Source of the DNA: Paenibacillus sacheonensis
Lineage (GTDB): Bacteria > Bacillota > Bacilli > Paenibacillales > Paenibacillaceae
DNA length: 64,000 bases
Direction: 5' to 3'
Assembly: GCF_009909195.1 (NCBI RefSeq)
Contig: NZ_JAAAMU010000012.1
Location: forward strand, 124,001-188,000
The notes under the pieces: generated by a model
The model's database searches: none
What the model was told of the DNA's origin: nothing
The model's input: only the letters and a program-made list of their open reading frames with translations
Position numbers and translations under genes: made by a program
In this document: positions 18,221 to 27,233 of the stretch, one piece after another
Position numbering within the stretch: position 1 is the first letter of the stretch
Layout of the letters: every line of letters begins with the position of its first letter

Positions 18221-18739
18221 TTACAAAGCCATCATGTACCATGCCGTTAGAGCTCCCGGCACGACGGCGATCATGAACGGAAACCTCAGGCTTCCGCCAT
18301 CCGCGAAGCTCGCTTCCCAAGCGCGAAGCCGCGATTCGGCTACGATCACGGATGCCGCCCCAAACAGGATTCGCCTGCCGAACGAACGATTGACGAACAG
18401 CATGATCAGACCCATTAACCCACCGTACAGAACCGCGTACATGAAGATTTGCAAAACAGCGGCCATACCCACAACAGTACCTAATGATGCGAAAAACTTG
18501 ACGTCCCCGGCTCCGATTCCTTTGAGCAGGTAGAGCAGCAGCAACGGCACCAAGCCTGCCGCGAAACCAGCCAAAGCCTGCGTTCCCCCGGCGAAACCGC
18601 CTGCCAGCAGATGATAGGCGGCGCCTGCCGCCAGAAACGCAAGGTTCAGCCTGTTCGGAATGGTCATACTCCGAATGTCGCTGACAAACGCAGCGATGAC
18701 GAACAAGCCTGCCATGATGCAGGTGACCATGCTATCCAT
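18221..18739 (-). CDS. tadV: A24-family prepilin peptidase (TadV/CpaA-like)
   Basis: The 172-residue membrane protease has six or so helices. The two catalytic aspartates are visible: D21 in SDIRSMTIPN and D79 in GIGAGDVKFF. It would cut the leader of the Flp pilin and of the TadE-like pseudopilins encoded upstream. Size fits the short TadV type without an N-methylase domain. Its start overlaps the upstream tadE-like gene by 8 bases, and GGAAGGA serves as ribosome site. Confidence 0.9.
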   Translation of the reverse strand: MDSMVTCIMAGLFVIAAFVSDIRSMTIPNRLNLAFLAAGAAYHLLAGGFAGGTQALAGFAAGLVPLLLLYLLKGIGAGDVKFFASLGTVVGMAAVLQIFMYAVLYGGLMGLIMLFVNRSFGRRILFGAASVIVAESRLRAWEASFADGGSLRFPFMIAVVPGALTAWYMMAL

Positions 18740-19784
18740 TCGATCCTTCCCCTTCGCTCTGTTTCTTCCGCACGTTAAAATGCTTGGCCGCTGACGTTCC
18801 GTCCTCTGCCGTTACAACGATTTCCCATTTGCCCGGGGTCGTATTGCCCGACACGAGCCATGTCCACTCCGCCATGCCTTCGTCGTCGGTAACCGTGTCT
18901 CCCAAATGTTTGGCCGTGCTTTGCCCGCTCTTATAATGGACCTGGATGGACAGGCTGCGCCCTGGACTCGTCTTCACGACAACCCGCGCTTTGTTTCCCG
19001 GTCTTACGGGAGACGGCTCCACCAGTACGATTTGGATCGGAGCATGCTCGGAATCCGAAGCGCTCCCCGTCCTTTGCGAAGGAATGCTGTCAGGCGTCCA
19101 TACCCGCTCCTCTGCCCTTTCCGTAAGAACGACCGTTTTGCGCGTAAAGGGGAAGCCGAGCTTGAACGCATATTCGACTTCCATGGACAGGAACAAGTCG
19201 CTTCGCCCCTTCAAGTCGGGCAGCGAAATCTTGCTGAGCCTTAGGCGCTCGGGATCGAGAATGGCCGTATCCGCTTCGTGGCGGAGCATCGGCTCGATAA
19301 TGGAACGGCCAACCTCCGCGGCAGCGGTATCCTGAATCGTTTTCCAATCCCCTCGCAGCGCGGCTGCCAATAAAGGGCCCGAAGGCGGAGGCAGCCAGCC
19401 TTCCAGCTTGTCCGCCAGAAACCGAACTGCTGCCGATGGTTCTTGAGCTGCTGCACGATCTGCTACGGCCTGCGACTCGCCGGACGATGCCGCCGATCCT
19501 TCGTTCGCCGCTCCCCCTTCATCGGGCAATTCCGATGCATCGCCATCGTCCCTCAAACTTTCTCTGACGGCGAGGTCGATCGGGTGAATATTGGCAGCCG
19601 CCAGCCTGACCGTTTGCGAGACTGCGCCATGCAGCGCCATCTGCGCCGCGCTCAATTTGATCAGCATAATGAAGAAGATAACCACCATGAGCACGACAGG
19701 CAGCACTAAACTCGCTTCGAGCGCTATGCTGCCTCGTTCGCCCTGTTCATCCGTAAGAGCTGCCGATCGTCTGCGTTTTCTCAT
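18732..19784 (-). CDS. TadE-like pseudopilin with a C-terminal Ig-like extension
   Basis: The 350-residue protein opens with a basic segment and the TadE-type stretch RGSIALEASLVLPVVLMVVIFFIML (class III prepilin-like membrane helix, here described by residues 17-42). A low-complexity Glu/Ala linker follows. The last 95 residues (SPVRPGNKARVVVKTSPGRS onward, ending TPGKWEIVVTAEDG) look like an Ig-type beta-sandwich, unusual for TadE. Its ATG lies 38 bases inside the end of tadG in another frame, with AAAGGAC as ribosome site. It would sit at the base or tip of the Flp pilus; the added domain might bind an outside partner. Confidence 0.75.
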   Translation of the reverse strand: MRKRRRSAALTDEQGERGSIALEASLVLPVVLMVVIFFIMLIKLSAAQMALHGAVSQTVRLAAANIHPIDLAVRESLRDDGDASELPDEGGAANEGSAASSGESQAVADRAAAQEPSAAVRFLADKLEGWLPPPSGPLLAAALRGDWKTIQDTAAAEVGRSIIEPMLRHEADTAILDPERLRLSKISLPDLKGRSDLFLSMEVEYAFKLGFPFTRKTVVLTERAEERVWTPDSIPSQRTGSASDSEHAPIQIVLVEPSPVRPGNKARVVVKTSPGRSLSIQVHYKSGQSTAKHLGDTVTDDEGMAEWTWLVSGNTTPGKWEIVVTAEDGTSAAKHFNVRKKQSEGEGSNG

Positions 19785-21990
19785 AACGGCCGTCCTTTAC
19801 CTTTCCATTCAAAATGCCCGCTGCCGTAAAGGTCCTCATCAGCCCCGGCAGGAACCATAAATTGACCGAGGAAGTCATTTCGCCGGACAGGCCCGTGGCC
19901 GCCATGGATAGATCGGCACCCGTATTACGCTCGATGACGGCAATGATGCGGGAGTTCCTCGCTTGGCCGCCGCTGCCGTGAAGAATGAGAAAGACGCGCA
20001 GGTAGTCCGCATAAGTCAATTCGGACGGAACGTATTTCGAGAGCTGTACCTTCCCTTTCTCCGAGAGAACGGCCATGTCCGCGATCGCCTTCTCCAGCCC
20101 GTACAGCACGGCCGCCGACAGTATGAGCAGCGGATGCCCAAGCGCCCTGCATGCGATTAGCCCTTCCATCGTACGAACGGCCAGCCGAGCCGCGAAGATC
20201 TCGCCGACTGCGGCCGCGATATTGGCGCCCGGCTCATGAAACCCGTAGAGGATGTACTCCACCTCCTGGTTCTCTAGGGCTAGCGCCTTCGAGAACGACG
20301 CCCGATCGCCTTGACCGCCATCGGATATCATCCCGCGAAGCTTCGTGGGATCGAAGCTGCGAAAGCGATGAACGACGTACTCGTTGACATAAAGCGGATC
20401 GCGAATCCCTTCCAGAAGCTCGGCCATGCCGCCGAACATCGTGCCCATGGATGTCAAGGCGGACTTGGCCTCATCTCCGGCATCGTCCGCGCGTCCGGCA
20501 TCAGGACTGCTGCCCGTCTCTTCGCCGGCCGCCTGATTAAACCTTAAATTGTCCGCAGCCAGCCGCTTCACCTCTTCGAAAGCTTGCTTCTGCTCCGCTT
20601 GACCAGGGTCGGACTGCAGGCCGCCGAGCATCGACTTCACTTCGGACCATTTGGTCTTGGCCGCGGCTTCATTGGATTTGCGCTCTGCATCATGAGCATG
20701 CCTGCGCTGGAATTCGTTCTTCCTCGCCTGCATGACCGTTCCGGAAACGGAATAGCCTGCCTCATAACGATGGACAGTGCCGTTCAAGTCCGACCAAGCC
20801 TCGTTGAGACCAGCAGCCATGCCTGTCGATGAGACGGCCGACCGGACAACGGACTGGAAAGCGGCCGAATCGGCCCGGATGCTTCGGTACGCACTCAACT
20901 GCTCATTCAGTTCTCGGCGATAGTCGGCGAACCAAGCCTCGTCCAGAACGAGCCCTTCGGCGGAGGCCCTTGTCTGTCCGTACTGGGACAGTTCCTCCGC
21001 AGTCATGGACGTACTGTCCTTCCCGGCAACGTTCGCGTCCGATAGCTTGTCGTACCCGCTTGTTTCCTGCGACTGGCGCATGCGTTCGGCTGCGGCTGCG
21101 ATCGCGGCATTCGATTGCTCTGCTGCCATCAGCTCGGATAAGGCTTTCGCCGTATCGTCCGCATGTTGTTCCAGTCCGCTATCCGCGGCGCTCAGCACGG
21201 CAGCCGCATCGCCTTGCGAACGGACCGAATAGGAGGCGATGTCTTCCGCATGCTTCGGCTTCTCGTCTTCTTCGAGCCCTGCATCCTCGGCGCGCCAGCT
21301 TTCGTAAGCGCCGTATCCGTCAACGATGCCGGAGGCTGCCGACAGCGCCCCGCTCAGCTCGGAAACCCGTGCGGCTGCTTCCTTCTGAAGCTCGGACGCT
21401 CGTTCGAGATGCTCCTCGCGATCTTCATATAGCCGCTTGATGTCCTCGAGCCCTCCGATCGTCGCGGAAGCCTCCTTCATCGCGGCGCTCATAGGCGCGA
21501 ACCGCGATACGATCTCCATCGTGAAATCGATCGGCGCTTTATATTTCATTTCTTCCAGTACTTGACGGGTAAATACGACCTGATTCCCGAGCACTTCCTC
21601 GGTATCCACATGCGAAGCCTCCCGCTGAATGCGAAGCCATTGAAAATGATTGACGTCGCCGTCCAGCCAATTATGCTCGGCAGCCTGCGCGAACAGCTCG
21701 CCGCGATCCGAGCCGCCCGCGCCGAACAGTCCGTATCGCTCGTACAGCGACTGATCATAGGCGGACAGCGCCGAACGAATACCGGATTGCGCGGCCAATT
21801 CGGTCTGTTTGTCGAATGCGGCGATCCGAGCATAATCGACCAGCAGGGAGGTGAATAGCAGCATCGCTGCCGTCGAAACGATCAGATACAGCGATACCGC
21901 GCCATCCGCCCCGCGCCAAAACGACAAGCTTAACCGGAGATTCCTCGGCAGCCGGCGTCCATACCCTCGAAAGCGGCGCTTCCGGATCAT
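19747..21990 (-). CDS. TadG-like pilus assembly protein
   Basis: The 747-residue protein has a short basic N-terminus, one membrane helix (about 30-55, AVSLYLIVSTAAMLLFTSLLV) and a very long outside region, partly helical and probably coiled-coil (about 190-480, rich in Glu, Ala, Lys and Arg), then a mixed C-terminal domain (LRGMISDGGQGDRASF through the end). Position between tadE-like genes and the single N-terminal anchor fit TadG/TadE-associated proteins of Gram-positive tad loci. It starts at an ATGA overlap with the preceding tadE-like gene. Sequence conservation in this family is low, so the name rests partly on context. Confidence 0.7.
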   Translation of the reverse strand: MIRKRRFRGYGRRLPRNLRLSLSFWRGADGAVSLYLIVSTAAMLLFTSLLVDYARIAAFDKQTELAAQSGIRSALSAYDQSLYERYGLFGAGGSDRGELFAQAAEHNWLDGDVNHFQWLRIQREASHVDTEEVLGNQVVFTRQVLEEMKYKAPIDFTMEIVSRFAPMSAAMKEASATIGGLEDIKRLYEDREEHLERASELQKEAAARVSELSGALSAASGIVDGYGAYESWRAEDAGLEEDEKPKHAEDIASYSVRSQGDAAAVLSAADSGLEQHADDTAKALSELMAAEQSNAAIAAAAERMRQSQETSGYDKLSDANVAGKDSTSMTAEELSQYGQTRASAEGLVLDEAWFADYRRELNEQLSAYRSIRADSAAFQSVVRSAVSSTGMAAGLNEAWSDLNGTVHRYEAGYSVSGTVMQARKNEFQRRHAHDAERKSNEAAAKTKWSEVKSMLGGLQSDPGQAEQKQAFEEVKRLAADNLRFNQAAGEETGSSPDAGRADDAGDEAKSALTSMGTMFGGMAELLEGIRDPLYVNEYVVHRFRSFDPTKLRGMISDGGQGDRASFSKALALENQEVEYILYGFHEPGANIAAAVGEIFAARLAVRTMEGLIACRALGHPLLILSAAVLYGLEKAIADMAVLSEKGKVQLSKYVPSELTYADYLRVFLILHGSGGQARNSRIIAVIERNTGADLSMAATGLSGEMTSSVNLWFLPGLMRTFTAAGILNGKVKDGRYEKTQTIGSSYG

Positions 21991-22691
21991 GATTTGGATG
22001 CCTGCCGATCACCCAAAATAACTTGCGCCTGCTTGCGTTGATCGCCATTCGGCCCGCCTTTGAACTTGGCGGCGTAATAGCGTACCAAATCGACGTTCCG
22101 GATCAGCTCGACCGGATCGACGATGGAAGCCGAACCTTTCGTCATCGGCTCTGAATGCCCAAGGAGGCTATCGAGCAGAGGAATGGATAGCGGCTGGCGC
22201 AGCTTGAGCTCGACCCGCTTCTCTATGGTGCCGTAATACCGCACCTCCCCTTCAAACGGGGTGCCGATTCTTCCGGATTCGCTGCTCATTTTGTGCTCCG
22301 GCAATGAACGCTCCTCTCCGCTTTCCTCCAAGTCAGTACCGATGACCATGCTGACTCCGCCTCCGCCTCCGCCTTCTCCTTCTCCTCCAAAATCGAACAG
22401 CGTCTTCAGCGCGCCGTTATCCGCCATTCGCCAATACAAACCGTCGTATTGTCCGGTCGGACCGATGCCGCTGACCGGGTCGCGGGCGCTGTTATCCCAG
22501 CGAAAGGCCGTACGCTCCGCCGTCTTCGAAGCCGTATGATAGATAACGACTGTCTGATAGGTATACATGCTCAGCATAAGAAGCGCGATCAAGGCCAGGA
22601 ACAGCACGGGAAACACCATGCTCGCCTCCAGCGTGAAGCTGCCGTCCTCCCGTTTCGCGAGAGCGGCTATCCAACGACCCGGTCTACTCAT
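21987..22691 (-). CDS. TadE/TadF-like pseudopilin
   Basis: The 234-residue protein has the motif DGSFTLEASMVFPVLFLALI (residues 16-35), a class III prepilin-type helix, followed by an extracellular domain with a Gly-rich loop (GGEGEGGGGGG). It is likely cut by the TadV-like peptidase and incorporated in the Flp pilus or its base. Its ATG overlaps the Flp1 stop by 8 bases, so translation is coupled to the major pilin gene. An FxF-type fold cannot be confirmed by eye. Confidence 0.75.
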   Translation of the reverse strand: MSRPGRWIAALAKREDGSFTLEASMVFPVLFLALIALLMLSMYTYQTVVIYHTASKTAERTAFRWDNSARDPVSGIGPTGQYDGLYWRMADNGALKTLFDFGGEGEGGGGGGVSMVIGTDLEESGEERSLPEHKMSSESGRIGTPFEGEVRYYGTIEKRVELKLRQPLSIPLLDSLLGHSEPMTKGSASIVDPVELIRNVDLVRYYAAKFKGGPNGDQRKQAQVILGDRQASKS

Positions 22692-22872
22692 CGAAAATTT
22701 CGTTCGCCTTCTCGTCCGCGCTGCCCATTAAATTTTTGAGCAAATCTATGATCCAGTCCTTGAATAGAAGCGCAAGTATAATGACAACGGCAATGATGAG
22801 CACGACTTCCAGCGTGCCCAGGCCTTCCTCGTCCTTCCAAAAATTCCGAACCGCCCGATTCCACGTCAACAA
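22684..22872 (-). CDS. Flp1-type type IVb pilin
   Basis: The 62-residue prepilin is the candidate major pilus subunit. The class III cleavage site is seen as G17 with E22 at +5 (EEGLGTLEVVLIIA), followed by a hydrophobic helix (residues about 21-45) and a short charged tail (DEKANEIFDE). Size fits Flp (50-70 residues). The start is a TTG at 22872, six bases after GGAGAGG; a second TTG follows directly. It lies between the tadC-like gene and the TadE-like genes, the usual Firmicutes order. Confidence 0.88.
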   Translation of the reverse strand: MLTWNRAVRNFWKDEEGLGTLEVVLIIAVVIILALLFKDWIIDLLKNLMGSADEKANEIFDE

Positions 22873-22909
22873 TATAATCCTCTCCCTATATGAGTGTTTT
22901 CCTGTTCCG

Positions 22910-23770
22910 CTATCCGCGCATCATCAGAATAGCCGGCGATGCGACAAGCACCATGAGGACAAAAAAGATACCGACGAGCGGAAACACAAGCTTCGAGGAC
23001 GCTTCCTCCCCCCTTGCCCGAACGACGGCCTTGCGCTTCTCCCACAGCGAATACGACAGTTCCTTCAGCGATAGCACCAGCCGGTCTCCGCCGCGCCTGT
23101 AATTTAGCAGCAGCGTCGTCGTGAAGACGGATACTTCCTGCACGCCGCAGCGCCGGCTGAAAACCTCCATCGCCGCGGCGAATGATTCTCCGTTGCGGAC
23201 GGATTCATTCACTCGCCGCAGCTCGAGCAGCAGCGGATGCTGCCCCTCCTCGTCGCTGCGCTCCGCGCAGCGTACCAAGGCACGCTGCAGCGTCTCGCCC
23301 GCACCGAGCAGGAGCATTAATTTACCCAGCACCTCCGGCAGCAGCAGCACGATGTCCTGTTTCCGGCGCGTGACTTGCCCGGCGACATCCTTCCATTTCG
23401 CCGCCGGAACGACGATGCCGAGGAGCAGCCCGAGGCTGAACAGCAGCGGTTCTCCGCTGAGCACGCCCAGCCAAGCGCCCGACCACATCGCCAGGAAGCC
23501 GAACCCTACTGCTTCGGCAATGAATCCGCGGCTGGCTTCGGCGGACCACGTGCTTCCATTCAGTAGGAGCAGTCTTCCATGCAAGCCCGCAGCGAGCGGC
23601 TGAAACCGATCCAGCAGCCCGCTCCGATGAAGCAGCGCCTTGAACGGCGCCGCAAGCAGACGCTCCTTGGGCTCGCTCCGGCTTCCCTTCATGCGATCGC
23701 GCTCGCTCAAATACAGCGCGAAGCACCATACGGCCGTCAGCAGCAGCCCCGCTGCCCAAGCAAGAATCAT
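22910..23770 (-). CDS. tadC: TadC-like type II secretion F-domain membrane protein
   Basis: The product of about 286 residues has an N-terminal helix, a central soluble F-domain (LPEVLGKLMLLLGAGETLQRALVR) and C-terminal helices (KLVFPLVGIFFVLMVLVASPAI), the layout of TadC/GspF-type inner-membrane platform proteins. ATG 23770 is preferred because AAGGAG lies 9 bases before it; an upstream TTG is too close. It would pair with the TadB-like protein to form the platform under the TadA motor. Confidence 0.85.
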   Translation of the reverse strand: MILAWAAGLLLTAVWCFALYLSERDRMKGSRSEPKERLLAAPFKALLHRSGLLDRFQPLAAGLHGRLLLLNGSTWSAEASRGFIAEAVGFGFLAMWSGAWLGVLSGEPLLFSLGLLLGIVVPAAKWKDVAGQVTRRKQDIVLLLPEVLGKLMLLLGAGETLQRALVRCAERSDEEGQHPLLLELRRVNESVRNGESFAAAMEVFSRRCGVQEVSVFTTTLLLNYRRGGDRLVLSLKELSYSLWEKRKAVVRARGEEASSKLVFPLVGIFFVLMVLVASPAILMMRG

Positions 23771-23783
23771 CGGCAACCACTCC

Positions 23784-24620
23784 TTATAGTCGGATTTTCA
23801 TGATTTTGGACATGAGCATGTAACAGAAACCGAGAGCGAGCAGCGCGCCGGTCAGCAGGAAATATCCGGCACCGCTGTACAACGGCTTCATATAGTCCGG
23901 GGCGGAGATGCTGAGAAAAGCCAAAAAGATGAACGGAACGGCCATCATGATCCGGGATTCGAATCGCTTCTGAGCGACCATGACCGCGATTTCCTGCTGC
24001 ACCTCGAGCTTCTCTCCTATCATTTGGGACGTGCGGCGAATGACGTCCACCATATCTCCGCCTGATCGCTTGCACGTCGTAAAGACGTCGGCGAACTGCG
24101 AAATGTCGTCAATGCGAGCTCTCCGGCTGAAATCGTTCAGCGCGTGCTCCAGCGGCTCCCCGTACCCTAAACGAGCCGCAACGATTTCGAATTCGATAAT
24201 AATTTCCGTATTCGGGCTGGGATAAAGTAGCTTCAAGTCCTCCTGCGCCGTCAGAAACGCATTCTCGACGGATCGGCCTGCCGCCAGCGAGGAAGCGATG
24301 GAATAGAGCGCCTCCTTGAACTGCTGCGCTAGACGCTGCTTTCGCCGCTCCAGCAGGAATTTGCGGTACAGCCGGGGGACGACGATTCCGGCAGCGGACA
24401 ATAACAGCGCAGCCGGCACCGAACGGTAGAACAAGTAGGCTGCGGTAAACGCGATGCCCCCGCCGATCACGCCCGACGTCATGAATTGCCGCCCGTCCAG
24501 CCTGTATTCCGAATAATGAATCAAGCCGTCTGCGGCATGGACGCCCGCTCTTGCCGCCGCAGAATCCGGCCAAGCGAGCCATTCTGCCCAATCTTTCTTC
24601 TCCCGTCCATGCCGTTTCAC
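23784..24620 (-). CDS. tadB: TadB-like type II secretion F-domain membrane protein
   Basis: The product of about 278 residues has helices near the N-terminus, a central F-domain (QQFKEALYSIASSLAAGRSVENAF; KRSGGDMVDVIRRTSQMIGEKL) and two C-terminal helices (FIFLAFLSISAPDYMKPLYSG). It is the second platform protein of the Tad machine. The start GTG 24620 overlaps the tadA stop as GTGA, with GGAGG 9 bases upstream; an upstream TTG reading is less likely. Confidence 0.87.
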   Translation of the reverse strand: MKRHGREKKDWAEWLAWPDSAAARAGVHAADGLIHYSEYRLDGRQFMTSGVIGGGIAFTAAYLFYRSVPAALLLSAAGIVVPRLYRKFLLERRKQRLAQQFKEALYSIASSLAAGRSVENAFLTAQEDLKLLYPSPNTEIIIEFEIVAARLGYGEPLEHALNDFSRRARIDDISQFADVFTTCKRSGGDMVDVIRRTSQMIGEKLEVQQEIAVMVAQKRFESRIMMAVPFIFLAFLSISAPDYMKPLYSGAGYFLLTGALLALGFCYMLMSKIMKIRL

Positions 24621-25852
24621 GCGCCTTTGCCTCCCCAAACATCGGATATGCCTGCCATTCTCAGCTTCCAGGCTCGCTGCAGCTCATTGCCGGCGCGCTT
24701 CAAACCGCCGAAGCGGCCGTCCCGCTCGCCTTCCTCTTCGAACCGATACAACGACTGGAGTGTTACTTCGCCGTTCACGACGCCGGTCACCTCGCAAATT
24801 TCCGTGACGCGGCGCGATCGGTCGCGCAACCTTGCTACATGTACGATGATGTCGATCGCGGAAGCGATCTGCTGCCGAATGACCGCTACCGGAAGCTCGG
24901 CGCCGCTTAGCGCCATCGTCTCGAGGCGCGCGATCATATCACGGGCACTGTTGGAATGCCCCGTGGACAAGCTGCCGTCATGCCCCGTATTCATGGCTTG
25001 CAGCATATCGATCGCCTCCCCGCCCCGCACCTCCCCGACGATAATTCGATTCGGCCTCATCCGCAGCGAAGCCCGGATCAGCTCGCGCATGGATATAGCC
25101 CCTTTGCCCTCGGTGTTGGCATTGCGCGTCTCCATCGTAACGAGGTTGGGCACGGACACGATCTGCAGTTCCGCGGCATCCTCGATCGTGACGATTCGTT
25201 CATCGTCGGGGATAAATTGGGACAGCGCATTGAGAAGCGTCGTTTTTCCGGAGCCTGTCCCGCCGCTGATGAAGATGTTGTATTTCGCCCGAACGAGCTT
25301 CTCCAACAGCGCGGCCGCCTCGTCCGGAAGCACCTCGAGCTTGATCAGATCCTGCATCAGAAGCGGCTTGTCCGGAAATTTCCGAATCGTCATCGTCGGC
25401 CCTTTCAGCGCGATCGGCGGCAGCACGATATGAACGCGCGATCCGTCTTTCAGGCGGGCGTCCACGATGGGCGACGATTCGTTCACGACCCGGTTCACGC
25501 CGGCCACGACCGATTGGATTAAATCCTCCAGCCGCTCCCGGCTTTCAAAACCGAACGGGAGGCGCATCAGCTGGCCGCCCCGCTCGACGAACAGCTCTTC
25601 ATGACCGTTAATCATGATCTCCGTCACGGTGGGATCGTCCATTAAGGGTTGAATGAGATCGAGACCGCGGAAGGCGTGAAACAGCCGGCGGACCAATTGG
25701 ATTTTCTCCCCCGCCGGCAGGGGATGCTCCGCGCACCAACCGAAAACGACGCGTTCGATCTTGGCCGTCAGTTCGCCGTCGGTTAAGGAGCTGTCCAATT
25801 CCAGCTGGCCCCGAATGCGCTCCTTCAACAGCTGCACCGTTTCTTCATGCAT
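24617..25852 (-). CDS. tadA: Tad pilus assembly ATPase (CpaF type)
   Basis: The 411-residue ATPase powers Flp pilus assembly or retraction. Motifs: Walker A GGTGSGKT (197-204), Asp box (IEDAAEL near 223), Walker B IIVGEVRG (270-277) and His box TGHDGSLSTGHS (289-300), all intact. An N-terminal CpaF-type region (about 60-170) with VTEIMINGHEELFVE precedes them. ATG 25852 is chosen because GGAGG stands 8-9 bases before it; extra upstream codons have no ribosome site. It starts 13 bases after the tadZ-like gene. Confidence 0.94.
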   Translation of the reverse strand: MHEETVQLLKERIRGQLELDSSLTDGELTAKIERVVFGWCAEHPLPAGEKIQLVRRLFHAFRGLDLIQPLMDDPTVTEIMINGHEELFVERGGQLMRLPFGFESRERLEDLIQSVVAGVNRVVNESSPIVDARLKDGSRVHIVLPPIALKGPTMTIRKFPDKPLLMQDLIKLEVLPDEAAALLEKLVRAKYNIFISGGTGSGKTTLLNALSQFIPDDERIVTIEDAAELQIVSVPNLVTMETRNANTEGKGAISMRELIRASLRMRPNRIIVGEVRGGEAIDMLQAMNTGHDGSLSTGHSNSARDMIARLETMALSGAELPVAVIRQQIASAIDIIVHVARLRDRSRRVTEICEVTGVVNGEVTLQSLYRFEEEGERDGRFGGLKRAGNELQRAWKLRMAGISDVWGGKGA

Positions 25853-25865
25853 GATCCACGCCTCC

Positions 25866-26984
25866 TTACAAAATGCCGAGCTTGCGAACCAGGCCGTCCA
25901 CGGCGCCCCTGTAATGGGGAACCATCGCGCCGGCCGCATTCAAATGATCGCCGCCCGCCCATTCCTCCACGTAAGGAAGCTGCGCGTCGAACCGCGGGGA
26001 GCTTCCTCCCTGCATGTCCGTCCGATGCGGCAAGGAGCCCTTCTGGACGAAGCGGAATTTCGGCTGCTGATCGCGGAAGGCTTGACCGAATTTACGGTCG
26101 GCATATCGCATCGCAAGCTCGTTCTTGCGCCCGCTGGCGGCATCCGGCGTCACGAGCCATAGAATCGTATCGCATGCCTCGAACACGGCGGTATGCAGAG
26201 CGTCCAGCCTGCTGTCCAAATCAACGACGACGAAGCCGTAGTCGCCGGTGTCCACGATCGCGGCGATCAGACGCTTAGCTTGTTCTGCCCCTAGCGACAA
26301 CCGCTCGTCCGGATTGTCGCAGGGCATGAACATATCCATCCCCAGGGCAGGGTGCCTTCGGCGCAGCGCCGAGACGGCGGCAGCCCCTTTGCCAGGCTCC
26401 GATTGGAGTGCATACAGCAGTCTGGCAAAATCATCGCCTCCCCCGGCCGCATCCTCCGAGGCCAAAGAACCGTTCCACTGCTCGAGGTTCAAATAAAAGG
26501 ATTGGACGCCCGATATGCTGGCATGCCTCGCCAGCTGCATGGCAAGCGTGGTCTTTCCCGTACCGCCCGATGCGGAGTATACAGCCGCAACCGCAGGTCC
26601 CTTCCCGCGTAGCGCCGGCTTCGGAAGCGCATGGCCGCCGGCAGCGTACAACGCGGTGAAGGCTTGAAGCAATTGCGGCAGCGGCTGATACTGCAGCAGT
26701 TCATTCGCGTGACGGGACTGCCCGCGAAAATCGACGAATGCAGCCGTCGAGATCGTCTGCGGCAGCTCGCCAACCTCCTCCAGCATCGCGGACTGCGCAG
26801 CCAATAGATCGACCGGATAGCCGCCGCGAATAAAACCGCGGAGCGCCGCAGCGTTCGTGAATGCGGTCAGCTGCCAGCTTTCGCCGAAAGCGGAATGACG
26901 AATATAATCGGCCAACCGCTCGATATAGGCGCTTTCCTTTACCGCCACAACCAGATTTCGTTTGTTCATGATGCTCCATTCCAC
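25866..26984 (-). CDS. tadZ: CpaE/TadZ-like ATPase
   Basis: The 372-residue first gene of the tad operon has an N-terminal receiver-like domain lacking a clear phospho-acceptor (about 10-110) and a C-terminal MinD/ParA-type P-loop domain with YSASGGTGKTTLAMQLA and a YGFVVVDLDSRLD strand. This is the CpaE/TadZ plan; such proteins place the Tad machine in the cell. AAGGAG six bases before ATG 26984 supports the longer start; ATG 26969 is a possible alternative. It follows an attenuator-like leader. Confidence 0.85.
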   Translation of the reverse strand: MEWSIMNKRNLVVAVKESAYIERLADYIRHSAFGESWQLTAFTNAAALRGFIRGGYPVDLLAAQSAMLEEVGELPQTISTAAFVDFRGQSRHANELLQYQPLPQLLQAFTALYAAGGHALPKPALRGKGPAVAAVYSASGGTGKTTLAMQLARHASISGVQSFYLNLEQWNGSLASEDAAGGGDDFARLLYALQSEPGKGAAAVSALRRRHPALGMDMFMPCDNPDERLSLGAEQAKRLIAAIVDTGDYGFVVVDLDSRLDALHTAVFEACDTILWLVTPDAASGRKNELAMRYADRKFGQAFRDQQPKFRFVQKGSLPHRTDMQGGSSPRFDAQLPYVEEWAGGDHLNAAGAMVPHYRGAVDGLVRKLGIL

Positions 26985-27006
26985 ACTCCTTCAGGATGAG
27001 AGAAAC

Positions 27007-27060
27007 GCAAAAAAGCACCATAACGACGCAAGGTTCTGCGCAGTTACGGTGCTTCCGTAA
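27007..27060 (-). promoter_or_regulatory. Attenuator-like leader of the tad operon
   Basis: On the minus strand AGCACCGTAAC (plus 27043-27053) pairs with GTTATGGTGCT (27014-27024) with one mismatch, then a run of six Ts (27008-27013): an intrinsic terminator 23 bases before the tadZ-like gene. The 5' arm also pairs with TTACGG just upstream (27055-27060 with 27044-27049, five-base loop), an alternative hairpin that would block the terminator. Since no minus-strand gene lies upstream, this points to control by premature termination. Confidence 0.65.
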
Positions 27061-27083
27061 GCAAACTTTATTGAATTGACCAT

Positions 27084-27112
27084 AATTTACCATGGAAGTC
27101 TTAGGGTGTCAA
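27084..27112 (-). promoter_or_regulatory. Promoter of the tad operon
   Basis: TTGACA (plus 27107-27112) and TAAATT (27084-27089) are 17 bases apart on the minus strand, a strong sigma-A promoter. It predicts a start near 27077 and a leader of about 90 bases that holds the attenuator. Confidence 0.7.
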
Positions 27113-27126
27113 CCCTTCTCCACGCA

Positions 27127-27233
27127 AACTTACGACATGATTTCAAGCCTCTCTTACGAACTTATTAGTTGCTTGTTATTTGTAAGTTAGATATAATTGG
27201 GTTAGTAACGACATAAAAAATGAGTTACTTAAT
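27127..27233 (+). promoter_or_regulatory. Nitroreductase promoter with dyads
   Basis: TTGCTT (27169-27174) and TATAAT (27192-27197) are 17 bases apart. A perfect AACTTAC/GTAAGTT pair (27127-27133 and 27182-27188) spans the promoter, and a near-perfect TTAGTAAC/GTTACTTAA pair lies just downstream (27202-27234). In Bacillus, nitroreductases of this type are controlled by MarR/DUF24 regulators such as MhqR and YodB, so these may be operators. Confidence 0.5.

Noticed and set aside
27007-27060. c-di-GMP riboswitch (GEMM-I or -II) upstream of the tad operon
   Set aside because: The leader is too short and lacks the conserved core; only a simple antiterminator/terminator pair is seen.
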